Assembly: GCA_016183835.1 (NCBI GenBank)
Contig: JACPDV010000347.1
Location: 1 to 18,417, forward strand
DNA length: 18,417 nt
Direction: 5' to 3'
From: Armatimonadota bacterium
GTDB lineage: Bacteria > Armatimonadota > UBA10988
Shown here: positions 7,322 through 14,533 of the stretch, piece by piece
Layout: each line of letters starts with the position of its first letter
Position numbering within the stretch: the stretch's first letter is position 1
Translations under genes and position numbers: made by a program
Notes under the pieces: model-generated
What the model was told of the DNA's origin: nothing
The model's input: only the letters and a program-made list of their open reading frames with translations
Databases searched by the model: none

Positions 7322-8113
7322 GTGGCCGCTCCCGCACTTCCAAGCTACGAGCACCCGCCTCTTGTGGAGGTGGTGTGCGGCGTGGCGTTCAAGCCCTTGC
7401 CCGGCTTCCGCGCGCGGCATATCGGCATGTTCGAACAGCAACTCGACGGTTACACCGACTACGACGAGAAGCCAGAGTTGGCCCCACCCGGCACCGCCGG
7501 ACCAGCGCTCCAACTCTCTTCCGAGCACCCCCTCCCCCGTGTCTGGTTCGGCACACCGGATGGCGAGTGGCTCGTCCAACTCCAACGCGACCGCCTAGTC
7601 ACCAACTGGCGGGCCGCCCCCGACCGGCCGTACCCCCGCTTCCCCGCCGTCTATGCCCGCTTCGTCCGCCATCTCACCGCCTTCACGGCCTTCGCCCAGA
7701 CCCACCAACTCGGACCCCTCGCTCAGCCCAGATTTGAACTCACCTACATCGGCCACCTCGCCTCCGGCGAGGGCTGGGACCGCCTGGAACAGCTCGGCGC
7801 CATTTTGCCCGATCTCGCCTGGCGGGCCCGCGCCGACCGAGTCGCCAACGGGATGAAGAGCCTCGAGTGGCGTGCGGTTTTCTCACCAGAGAGCTTCCCG
7901 GGCGAACTGCTCATGCGCCTCTTCTCCGCCCACGACATCAGCGCCAACAGGCCCGTCCTCGTCCTCGAGCTCAGCGCTCAGGGACCGGCACCGGCGGCCG
8001 ACGCCACACACCACGACGAGTGGTTCCATCCCGCGCATGAGCTGCTCGTCTTGGCTTTCCAGGAGCTCACCGATGCTGACGTGCAAACTGGATTCTGGGG
8101 CCGAGTCCGATAG
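7322..8113 (+). CDS. TIGR04255 family protein (sporadically distributed, function unknown)
   Basis: The 263-residue product shows both ends of the TIGR04255 family: an N-terminal P-P-L-V-E-V-V-C-G-V-x-F (about residues 12-23) and a C-terminal A-H-E-L-L-V-L-A-F-Q-E-L-T .. F-W-G-R. The middle is mixed alpha/beta with R-F-E-L-T-Y-I-G-H near 138-146. No signal peptide, membrane helix or known catalytic motif is visible. The family has a patchy distribution across bacteria, typical of accessory or defence-associated genes, and its biochemical role is unknown to me. The GTG start follows an AGGAG at 7-nt spacing; the frame is open back to 7085. Its end overlaps the next gene by 41 nt, so at least two downstream genes are likely co-translated with it. 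Codon use looks less G+C-saturated at third positions than in the flanking host-like genes. Confidence 0.8.
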   Translation: MAAPALPSYEHPPLVEVVCGVAFKPLPGFRARHIGMFEQQLDGYTDYDEKPELAPPGTAGPALQLSSEHPLPRVWFGTPDGEWLVQLQRDRLVTNWRAAPDRPYPRFPAVYARFVRHLTAFTAFAQTHQLGPLAQPRFELTYIGHLASGEGWDRLEQLGAILPDLAWRARADRVANGMKSLEWRAVFSPESFPGELLMRLFSAHDISANRPVLVLELSAQGPAPAADATHHDEWFHPAHELLVLAFQELTDADVQTGFWGRVR

Positions 8114-8426
8114 CAACCAGGCAAGCAGCGCTTTCACGGCCGGCACCTACTACGGCCTCCGCCTCGCCTTGCCCCTAGGCCCACCGCCCCAGGTGGCCGC
8201 CAGCTCTGCCACGCTCCACCAGATCCCCGGCGGCGTCTCGCCTTGCGAGGAGCCCTTCCGCTTGGTGGAGCTTGGCTTCGCCGGCCCCATCCTCGCCCTT
8301 GGCGACGACCTCGTCGGCCCGCTGCTCTACCTGGAGCAGGTCGTTTCCGAGTTCCGCTGGCGTGGACGCCTCGCCGATCTGCCCCGGGACCGCATCTCCG
8401 TCTGGATCGACGCGGAGGAGCCGTGA
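8073..8426 (+). CDS. Small uncharacterised protein of the TIGR04255 cassette
   Basis: This 117-residue product is not recognised. It starts at an ATG with AGGAG 7 nt upstream, inside the last 41 nt of the TIGR04255 gene, and ends in the GTGA shared with the following gene. The first ~25 residues are polar and serine-rich. The rest contains a Y-Y-G-L-R-L-A-L-P-L-G segment, a glycine-rich L-G-F-A-G-P-I-L-A-L-G-D-D-L stretch and an acidic end. There are no cysteine clusters, no signal peptide and no clear membrane helix. Both the ribosome site and the overlap at each end support a real gene. Its position between the other two suggests a subunit or regulator of the same system; this is inference from gene order only. 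Confidence 0.6.
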   Translation: MLTCKLDSGAESDSNQASSAFTAGTYYGLRLALPLGPPPQVAASSATLHQIPGGVSPCEEPFRLVELGFAGPILALGDDLVGPLLYLEQVVSEFRWRGRLADLPRDRISVWIDAEEP

Positions 8427-8995
8427 GCGATCCTGCCTGGTATGCCCCCATCACCCCAGCCGACGCCCGTCTCCACCAGGGCGAGATTCTCGAGTGCCCC
8501 GCCGCCATTCCGTTCGGCCCCCAGTCCGCCGAACCCAACCTGTTCTTTGACGAGACCCTTGAACTCGGGGTCCGGTTGGAGGTCGGCCTCCGCGTCGTCA
8601 TGACGCAGGACTGCGATATCGAGCACAACAACACTGCGACGATTCTGCTCTGCCGTTGCCTCGACCTCGATGGATCCTACCGCGCCGCGTGGGCCGCCGC
8701 CAGCCTGCAGGAGAACAAGTCCGACAGCGCCAAACGCTGGCAGGAACACCGGGCCAGACTCGTCACCATCGACCGGAAGAACCTCATGCTCCTCGATCCG
8801 TTTCCCCCGCCCGGCGGCGCCAACCTCGTCGTTGACCTCTTCGAGCTGTGCCTGCTGCCCCGTCCCTGGGTCGAGCCCTTCGCCCAATGCCAAGCCGCCC
8901 GCTGGCGCCTTGCCCACCCCTACCTCGCCAGGCTCCAGGAGAAGTTCGCTCATCTCTACGGCCGGGTTGGGACGCCTGACGCCACCCTCTGCTAG
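8423..8995 (+). CDS. Uncharacterised QDCD-motif protein of the TIGR04255 cassette
   Basis: The 190-residue product starts at a GTG that shares GTGA with the stop of the preceding gene; GGAGGAG directly precedes it. The most striking element is V-V-M-T-Q-D-C-D-I-E-H-N near residues 58-69, a buried beta strand running into a polar Q-D-C-D turn that looks like a metal-binding or active site. Later come I-D-R-K-N-L-M-L-L-D-P-F-P and an R-L-x-x-P-Y-L-x-x-L-Q-x-K-F-A-H-L-Y-G-R segment near the C-terminus, the latter resembling an alpha-helical DNA/RNA-contacting tail. I recall Q-S-C-D/Q-D-C-D motifs in scattered uncharacterised bacterial proteins but cannot assign a family. No membrane segment is present. 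The gene completes the three-gene cassette. Confidence 0.65.
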   Translation: MSDPAWYAPITPADARLHQGEILECPAAIPFGPQSAEPNLFFDETLELGVRLEVGLRVVMTQDCDIEHNNTATILLCRCLDLDGSYRAAWAAASLQENKSDSAKRWQEHRARLVTIDRKNLMLLDPFPPPGGANLVVDLFELCLLPRPWVEPFAQCQAARWRLAHPYLARLQEKFAHLYGRVGTPDATLC

Positions 8996-9351
8996 CACGC
9001 CTGGGTCCCGCACTGCGGCCATTCGCCCTGCCAGGGCGAGCGCCTGGGTTTTCAGGTTTCAGCGGACATCATACGTATTTGCGCCTGCCGCACTACAGGC
9101 AGTGGTGTGGTGTTCCCGCGGAAAGCGAAACAAGCTGGTGTCCACAGATGGCCCCCGGCTCTTGGTGGTCGCAGTGCAGACACCTCCCGGCTACCGGCTC
9201 TCCCGGAGTTCGGGGCACCTCTACCACAGCGCCCCATACTGCGTCCGTGCTCAGGATGAAGCCTGCCGAGCATTCCAAGGGGCGACCTCGCCGATCTGCC
9301 CGTGGGGAGGGGCCGCGCCCCGCTTCACGAACCGCGCGAACGGAGTTGACC
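8996..9351. other. Gene-poor stretch between the TIGR04255 cassette and the lipoprotein gene
   Basis: No believable gene is present on either strand; reading frames here give proline/arginine-rich composition without domains. The first 65 bases hold the odd palindrome described separately. The rest has no clear promoter, although the lipoprotein gene directly downstream must be transcribed from somewhere in it. Confidence 0.5.
9024..9059 (+). terminator. Possible hairpin terminator after the TIGR04255 cassette
   Basis: CGCCCTGCCAGGGCG (9024-9038) is a perfect odd palindrome that can fold with CGCCC/GGGCG arms. It is followed by a weaker CCTG..CAGG hairpin running into TTT at 9057-9059. It starts 28 nt past the stop codon. 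The lack of a long T-run directly after the main stem makes the call weak. Confidence 0.25.
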
Positions 9352-9804
9352 ATGAAACGAGGCATCGCTCTGATCGCGCTCAGCGTGCTGGGACTGGCTC
9401 TCTTGGCGGTCGGCTGCGGCACCCATACCGCCGCCGCCCAGACGCCCACGGTCCAGGGCTCGTGGAACATCACGCCGCAGACGCCGGGTCCCGCCTTTCG
9501 CGCGCTCGCCGCGTTCGCCGCGGGCGGCGTGTTCATCACCACCGGCTCCGACCAGGCCGGCACCGGCATCGGCCAGTGGCGCTCGCAGGGCACTGACGGC
9601 TTCGCGTTCAGCTACCAGAACTTCCATTTCGACACGGCCGGGGCGCTGAGCAGCATCACGACCGTCAACGCCGCCGGCACGTTTCAGGCTGACACCATCC
9701 AGGGCAACGCCACCCAGAGCGTTGCCGGCCCGCAAGGCCAGGTGCTGGTGGCGCCGCAGACCGCGACGTTCACCGGGACGCGGTTCGCCATCGTGGCCCC
9801 GTAG
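9352..9804 (+). CDS. Small secreted lipoprotein, beta-rich
   Basis: The 150-residue product has a lipoprotein signal: M-K-R, a hydrophobic stretch (I-A-L-I-A-L-S-V-L-G-L-A-L-L) and a lipobox-like L-A-V-G-C with Cys at residue 22. The mature part starts with a T/A-rich linker and then repeats of short beta strands: V-Q-G-S-W-N-I-T, G-V-F-I-T-T, F-A-F-S-Y-Q-N-F-H-F-D, A-A-G-T-F-Q-A, and a final T-A-T-F-T-G-T-R. This pattern suggests a small beta-barrel or sandwich and resembles short secreted proteins I associate with Acidobacteriota and Chloroflexota; no function is known. The ATG is supported by GGAG at 6-nt spacing, and the signal begins right at it, so upstream in-frame codons are excluded. 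It has its own intergenic regions on both sides and is probably monocistronic. Confidence 0.8.
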   Translation: MKRGIALIALSVLGLALLAVGCGTHTAAAQTPTVQGSWNITPQTPGPAFRALAAFAAGGVFITTGSDQAGTGIGQWRSQGTDGFAFSYQNFHFDTAGALSSITTVNAAGTFQADTIQGNATQSVAGPQGQVLVAPQTATFTGTRFAIVAP

Positions 9805-9808
9805 CGCA

Positions 9809-9841
9809 CGGCCGACCTCGGGGCAACATGCTCGTCGGCCG
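9809..9841 (+). terminator. Inverted repeat downstream of the lipoprotein gene
   Basis: CGGCCGAC (9809-9816) and GTCGGCCG (9834-9841) are perfect 8-base arms around a 17-nt loop, starting 4 nt after the lipoprotein stop. There is no T-run, so it may be a 3'-end stabilising hairpin or a factor-dependent terminator. Confidence 0.35.
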
Positions 9842-9933
9842 GGCAGCAGGAATCAGCAGGTCGTGCGCCGCATCTTCCGCTCGGCCATCGCCGGTGTGAG
9901 GGATCCGGCGGCGGCGTGGGAGGCGTGGCCCAG

Positions 9934-10893
9934 GTGCGTGTCAAGATCCTCTCCTACCAGGCGCCCCCGGACGCGCCGCCGCTCGCATGGCTCCGCGAGC
10001 GGGGCTGCGAGGTGCTCGTCGAGCCCGGCTGGCCCGGCATGAGCGAGGACGAGTTGATCGCCCGGGTCGATGGCTGCGACGCCGTCTGCTGCGGCACCGA
10101 ACCCTTCACCCGCCGCGTGATCGCCGCCCTCCCGCGCCTCAAGACCATCGCCCGTACCGGTGTCGGCTTCAACAGCATCGATCTGGACGCCGCCGAAGAG
10201 CACGGCGTGGTGGTCACCGTCACCCCGGGCGCCAACCGGCATGCCGTCGCCGACCATGCGTTCGGGCTGCTGATCATGCTGGCGCGCCGCATCCCCCAGA
10301 ACCAGCGGATGGTCGCCGGAGGCGAGTGGCGACGCGTGGTGGGCCGGGACGTGTACGGCAAGACCCTCGGCATCGTGGGTGTCGGGAACATCGGCAAGGA
10401 GATGGCTCGCCGCGCCGCCGGCTTCCGCATGGACCTGCTGGGCCACGACATCGTTCTCGACGAGACCTTCGCCCAGGGCGTCGGGCTGCGCTACGTGGCC
10501 CTCGACGAGCTCCTCCGGTGCGCCGACTTCATCACCCTCCACGTCCCGCGCACCGCGGCCACCTACCACCTGATCGGAGTCGAGGAGCTGGCCCTGGTCC
10601 GGCCCACGGCGCACCTCATCAACACGGCGCGCGGCGGCATCGTCGACGAGGCGGCGCTGCACGCAGCACTCGTCGAGGGCCGTCTGGCCGGCGCCGCGCT
10701 CGACGTGAGTGAGCACGAGCCCGACTTCGCCAGCCCACTGATGCAGCTCGACAACGTGATCTGGACGCCGCACGTGGCGGGGATCACCGACGAATCGCGC
10801 CTGGCCTGCCTTGCCGCCGCCTGCCGGAACGCGTGGGCGGTGCTCAGCGGCGAGGGCCGGTTCGACCCGGTGCGGCCGGGAGACGAGGGGTAA
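9934..10893 (+). CDS. D-2-hydroxyacid dehydrogenase (phosphoglycerate-dehydrogenase-like)
   Basis: The 319-residue product is an NAD-dependent D-2-hydroxyacid dehydrogenase. The N-terminal substrate domain contains T-G-V-G-F-N-S-I-D-L-D, the family's typical G-x-G-x-x-x-x-D turn. The nucleotide-binding motif G-V-G-N-I-G is at about residues 149-154. The catalytic set is visible: Arg in N-T-A-R-G-G (~233), Glu in S-E-H-E-P (~262) and His in T-P-H-V-A-G (~280). It has no C-terminal ACT domain, so if it is a 3-phosphoglycerate dehydrogenase (SerA) it is the short, non-serine-regulated type; other 2-keto acid substrates are equally possible. The GTG at 9934 is preferred because M-R-V-K-I-L-S is a normal family start and GGAGG lies 10 nt upstream; a GTG at 9916 would add six residues. 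Only 3 nt separate it from the threonine-synthase-like gene, so the two form an operon, consistent with serine/threonine metabolism. Confidence 0.87.
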   Translation: MRVKILSYQAPPDAPPLAWLRERGCEVLVEPGWPGMSEDELIARVDGCDAVCCGTEPFTRRVIAALPRLKTIARTGVGFNSIDLDAAEEHGVVVTVTPGANRHAVADHAFGLLIMLARRIPQNQRMVAGGEWRRVVGRDVYGKTLGIVGVGNIGKEMARRAAGFRMDLLGHDIVLDETFAQGVGLRYVALDELLRCADFITLHVPRTAATYHLIGVEELALVRPTAHLINTARGGIVDEAALHAALVEGRLAGAALDVSEHEPDFASPLMQLDNVIWTPHVAGITDESRLACLAAACRNAWAVLSGEGRFDPVRPGDEG

Positions 10894-10896
10894 GCC

Positions 10897-12132
10897 ATGA
10901 CCACCGCCGACGGGATCGCCACGGGCAGCACGCTGACCCACCTCGAGTGCACCTGGTGCGGAGAGACCACCTCGGCCGACGAGTTGCACGGCGTCTGCAC
11001 CGCCTGCGGCAAGGTACTCTACGCCCGCTACGACCTCGGGGCGGCCGGCAAGGGCTTCAGCCGCGACAGGCTCGCCGGCCGCGAGGCCAGCTTGTGGCGC
11101 TATCGCGAGGTGCTGCCCGTGCGCTGGGCCGAGAACATCGTCAGCCTCGGCGAGGGGTACACACCGCTCCTGCGGACCGACCGGCTCGGCGCGCGGATGG
11201 GACTGCGGCACCTGCTGGTGAAGGACGAAGGACAAAACCCCACGGGCACGTTCAAGGCGCGCGGCATGGCGGCGGCGGTGTCGCGAGCGAAGGAGCTGGG
11301 CGCCACCGCCTTCGGAGCGCCGAGCGCGGGCAATGCGGGCGGCGCGCTGGCGGCGTACGCGGCGCGGGCGGGACTGCCGGCGGGGGTGGTGATGCCGGTC
11401 GACGCGCCGCTGATCAACCAGGTGGAGGCGGCGGTGGCCGGGACGCAGGTCTGGCTGGTGGCGGGCCTGATCAGCGACGCCGGGCGGATCGTCAAGGCCA
11501 ACGCCGCGGCGCGCGGCTGGTTCGACCTGTCCACGCTCAAGGAGCCGTACCGGGTGGAGGGCAAGAAGACGCTGGGCTACGAGCTGGCCGAGCAGCTCGG
11601 GTGGGAGCTGCCGGAGGTGGTGATCTACCCCACGGGCGGCGGCACGGGGCTGGTGGGGATGTGGAAGGCGTTCGCGGAGATGGAGGCGCTGGGGTGGATC
11701 GGCGGCCGGCGGCCGCGGATGGTGGTGGCGCAGGCGGCGGGCTGCGCGCCGATCGTGCGGGCGTACGAGGAGGGCGTGGAGCTGGCGCGGCCGTGGGAGG
11801 ACCCGCACACCGAGGCGAGCGGCCTGCGGGTGCCGGGGGCGATTGGCGATTACCTCATGCTGCGGGCGGTGCGCGAGAGCGGCGGCACGTGCGTGGCCGT
11901 GAGCGACGAGGAGATGGCGGAGGCGACGCGCGAGCTGGCGGCGGCGGAGGGGCTGTACGTCTGCCCCGAGGGCGCGGCGACGCTGGCGGCGCTGCACCAC
12001 CTGGTGGACGCCGGATGGGTGGGGGCGGACGAGCGGGTGGTGCTGTTCAACACCGGGGCGGGGCAGAAGTACCCGGAGTTCGTGCGGTTCGACCTGCCGG
12101 TGGTGGCGGCCACGGTGGGGGAGCTGCCGTAG
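10897..12132 (+). CDS. thrC: Threonine synthase (or close PLP-dependent paralogue)
   Basis: The 411-residue product is a fold-type II PLP enzyme. An N-terminal zinc-ribbon-like motif (C-T-W-C .. C-T-A-C, residues 18-37) precedes S-L-G-E-G-Y-T-P-L-L (83-92), typical of ThrC. The PLP lysine is Lys120 in G-T-F-K-A-R-G, the asparagine loop is P-S-A-G-N-A-G-G, and the phosphate loop T-G-G-G-T-G is at 246-251. ThrC converts O-phosphohomoserine to threonine in the cytoplasm. One caution: classical threonine synthases have F-K-D-R-G, whereas this has F-K-A-R-G, which occurs in a widespread paralogous group commonly annotated as threonine synthase, so another beta-replacement reaction is possible. The start has AGGGG 6 nt upstream. 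It follows the dehydrogenase gene by 3 nt and ends just before a hairpin. Confidence 0.82.
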   Translation: MTTADGIATGSTLTHLECTWCGETTSADELHGVCTACGKVLYARYDLGAAGKGFSRDRLAGREASLWRYREVLPVRWAENIVSLGEGYTPLLRTDRLGARMGLRHLLVKDEGQNPTGTFKARGMAAAVSRAKELGATAFGAPSAGNAGGALAAYAARAGLPAGVVMPVDAPLINQVEAAVAGTQVWLVAGLISDAGRIVKANAAARGWFDLSTLKEPYRVEGKKTLGYELAEQLGWELPEVVIYPTGGGTGLVGMWKAFAEMEALGWIGGRRPRMVVAQAAGCAPIVRAYEEGVELARPWEDPHTEASGLRVPGAIGDYLMLRAVRESGGTCVAVSDEEMAEATRELAAAEGLYVCPEGAATLAALHHLVDAGWVGADERVVLFNTGAGQKYPEFVRFDLPVVAATVGELP

Positions 12133-12137
12133 GCGTC

Positions 12138-12157
12138 AGGCTGTCGCTGGACAGCCT
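12138..12157 (+). terminator. Hairpin after the threonine-synthase-like gene
   Basis: AGGCTGTC and GACAGCCT are perfect 8-base arms around a 4-nt GCTG loop, starting 5 nt past the stop codon and followed by TCCCC. The position and stability suit a transcript end, but the poor T-run makes it an atypical intrinsic terminator. Confidence 0.55.
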
Positions 12158-12162
12158 TCCCC

Positions 12163-12245
12163 GTGTGGCGCGGGCGCCCTCGCCCGCGTTTGGCGCCGCG
12201 CCCGCTCCCGGGCACACGCGGCGGGCGAGGGCGCCCGCACCACAC
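12163..12245. repeat. REP/MITE-like element: 25-nt near-perfect inverted repeat
   Basis: The left arm (12163-12187) and right arm (12221-12245) are reverse complements over 25 nt with a single mismatch, separated by 33 nt. The core of each arm is a GGGCGCCC palindrome flanked by GCGGGCGAG, and with one bulged base the pairing extends to about 12161-12248. Both strands happen to read as open frames rich in G-R-P-R-P and G-R-G-R-P-x-H-T-G. I recall such peptides among spurious hypothetical proteins from interspersed repeats in Planctomycetota and related phyla. No transposase is present. It sits between the threonine-synthase-like gene's hairpin and the hydrolase gene. Confidence 0.65.
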
Positions 12246-12322
12246 CGGCATCTGTCCACAGCCAGCGGCCCAGCCTGCGGCGCCGCGCAGGATACCGCCC
12301 CGCTTCGCGCGAACTTCGCGCC

Positions 12323-14533
12323 ATGACTCTCCTCACTCTCACCCTCGCCTGCTCCTCCGTCGCCGCCGAGCCGCTCCCGTGGCAGGTCAACACCCCCATC
12401 TGCACCGTGCAGAAAGACCTCTACGAGCCGCACACCCACACCCGCGAGGCCGAGCTGGTGCAGGTGCTCTACGTCGGGCCGGGGCTCGAGCGGCGCGAGG
12501 TGCACGCCCGCGAGGTCAGCAACGACGTGGGCGGCAACATCCGCGCCCGCTGGTCCGCCGACAACGGCCGCACGTGGAGCGAGTACACCGCCATCCAGAC
12601 CTCCAACAACCTCGACTACAAGGGCGTCACCGTGTGGGAGGGCGAGTGCGTCAACGCCTTCGACCCCGCCTCCGGCCGGCTCGTCCAGGCCTGGCTGCGG
12701 CAGATCGTGCAGGGCGGGCTCTACCACTGCTTCACCTACTGGCGCGTCTCCGCCGATCAGGGCCGCACCTGGACCGAGCCCGTCCAGTTCCGCTACGAAG
12801 ACGGCGACCCGTTCGACCCCAACGAGCCGCTCAAGCCCACCTTCCTCAATCGCAACGAGGGCTACCCGGGCAGCAACCTGCTCGTCCGCGCCGACGGCTC
12901 GCTGGTCTACTGCCTCGCCCACGCCAACGCGCCCGGCGACCCGCGCAACGACCAGCGGCCATGGCGGATGGGTTCGGTGCTGTTCCTGGGCCGGTGGCAC
13001 GCTGCGAAGCAGACGTACGAATGGCGGCCCGGCGGGCGCACCGAGATCTCGCCCGAGTGGTCGGCCCGCGGCCTGATGGAGCCCGAGGTGGCCGAGCTGC
13101 GCGACGGCCGCCTGCTGGTGGTCTGGCGCGCCTCGACCCACGGCTGGGACGGCACCGTCGCCAAGCTGCCCGGACGCAAGTTCTTCAGCCTCTCGGCCGA
13201 CGGCGGCCAGACCCTCAGCCCGCCCGCCGAATGGCAGTACGACGACGGCACGCCGTTCTACTCGCCATCCTCCTACCACCGCATGCTGCGCCACTCGCTG
13301 ACGGGCAAGCTCTACTGGATCGGCAACATCTCGGCCGTGCCGCCGGTGGGGAACTCCCCGCGCTATCCGCTCGTGATCGCCGAGGTGGACGAGGCGAAAG
13401 CGGCGCTGAAGAAGGCCACCGTCACCGCCATCGACGACCGGCAGCTGGGCCAGCCGGAGATCGAGCTGTCCAACTTCGCGCTGCTCGAGAACCGCGAGAC
13501 GCACCAGCTCGAGCTCTACCTGGCGGGCTACGGCCAGAACCCCGACGGCGCCGACTGCCTCCGCTACGTCCTGACGCTGACCGCGGTGGCCGACGCCAAG
13601 CTCCCGCCGCCGCGCCGCTGCCTCTCGCCGTGGGTCGTCTACCAGGATGTGCACACGATCGACTCCCTGAAGCCCAACGCCGACCTGCTCAGCTCCATCA
13701 GCGTTGCCGGCGGCACGCCGAAGGCGTTCGTGGACGGCTGTCACGCGCTGGGCATCCAGGTCTACGGGCTGGTCGGCGGTCACGACGGCGCGGCCTTCGA
13801 GACGCCCGAGGCGAGGACGAAGCTGATCGGCGAGTACCTGGCCCGCTGTCGCGCCGAGGGGCTGGACGGGATCGATCTCGACTTCGAGAGCCTCGACGCT
13901 AAGTGCCGGGACGCCTACAGCGCGCTGCTCCGCGAGGCGGCCAAGGCGCTCCGCGCCGACGGGCGGAAGCTGAGCATGTGCGTCAGCTACGTGATGTGCA
14001 CGTGGCGGAGCAACGCGGCGCCGGCGGCGGACCCGGAGGCGGGGATCGACGGCGGCTGGTACGACGCGGCGGTGGTGGGCAAGGCGTGCGACCTGGTGCG
14101 CGTGATGTGCTACGACATGATCAGCCCGTCGAGCACGGCGGTGGGCCCGGTGAGCACGCGGCCGTGGGCGAGGGATGCGATGCGGTACTGGCTGAGCCAC
14201 GTGCCGAAAGCGAAGCTGGTGATGGGCTTGCCGGCCTACAGCCGGGACTATGCGCTGACGGGCAAGCGTGAGATCGCCTCGCCCTACGCGCCGGCGCCGG
14301 AGGTGGCGGCGGCGACGGCGGTGCAGCGGCTGTGGCTGCCCTACGAGTGCGTGCACCAGTACCGGTACACCGATGCGGCGGGGGCGGAGCACCTGTTTTA
14401 CGCCAGCGACACGCAGAGCACGGAGGCGCTGCTGGGGGTCGCCCGCGAGCTGGGGGTGGCGGTGGGGTTCTGGCACTACGCGTCGGTGCCGGGGCAGACG
14501 TGGGCGGCGGTGCGGCGGTGGGCGCGGCAATGA
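12323..14533 (+). CDS. Secreted sialidase-like (BNR) and GH18 fusion glycoside hydrolase
   Basis: The 736-residue product fuses two carbohydrate-active folds. A short hydrophobic start (M-T-L-L-T-L-T-L-A-C, with A-A-E-P as possible cleavage site) suggests export, though it is weak. Residues ~20-425 form a sialidase-like beta-propeller with Asp-boxes S-A-D-N-G-R-T-W (78-85), S-A-D-Q-G-R-T-W (143-150) and a degenerate S-A-D-G-G-Q-T-L (291-298). Residues ~432-736 form a GH18 barrel: D-G-I-D-L-D-F-E (515-522) is the complete DxxDxDxE with Glu522 as catalytic acid, M-C-Y-D (595-598) is the usual beta-6 motif, and F-W-H-Y near the end supplies the last-strand tryptophan. GH18 enzymes cut beta-1,4 GlcNAc links (chitin, N-glycans, peptidoglycan-like glycans) by substrate-assisted catalysis. 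The true substrate is not evident. No ribosome site precedes the ATG. The stop overlaps the next gene's start (ATGA). Confidence 0.88.
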   Translation: MTLLTLTLACSSVAAEPLPWQVNTPICTVQKDLYEPHTHTREAELVQVLYVGPGLERREVHAREVSNDVGGNIRARWSADNGRTWSEYTAIQTSNNLDYKGVTVWEGECVNAFDPASGRLVQAWLRQIVQGGLYHCFTYWRVSADQGRTWTEPVQFRYEDGDPFDPNEPLKPTFLNRNEGYPGSNLLVRADGSLVYCLAHANAPGDPRNDQRPWRMGSVLFLGRWHAAKQTYEWRPGGRTEISPEWSARGLMEPEVAELRDGRLLVVWRASTHGWDGTVAKLPGRKFFSLSADGGQTLSPPAEWQYDDGTPFYSPSSYHRMLRHSLTGKLYWIGNISAVPPVGNSPRYPLVIAEVDEAKAALKKATVTAIDDRQLGQPEIELSNFALLENRETHQLELYLAGYGQNPDGADCLRYVLTLTAVADAKLPPPRRCLSPWVVYQDVHTIDSLKPNADLLSSISVAGGTPKAFVDGCHALGIQVYGLVGGHDGAAFETPEARTKLIGEYLARCRAEGLDGIDLDFESLDAKCRDAYSALLREAAKALRADGRKLSMCVSYVMCTWRSNAAPAADPEAGIDGGWYDAAVVGKACDLVRVMCYDMISPSSTAVGPVSTRPWARDAMRYWLSHVPKAKLVMGLPAYSRDYALTGKREIASPYAPAPEVAAATAVQRLWLPYECVHQYRYTDAAGAEHLFYASDTQSTEALLGVARELGVAVGFWHYASVPGQTWAAVRRWARQ

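Noticed and set aside
12163..12405. Arginine/proline-rich small open frames on both strands at the inverted repeat
   Set aside because: They are by-products of the near-palindromic repeat, not proteins.
9853..14530. Two very long minus-strand open frames across the dehydrogenase, threonine-synthase and hydrolase genes
   Set aside because: They mirror strongly conserved enzymes on the plus strand and have Arg/His/Ala-rich composition typical of antisense frames.
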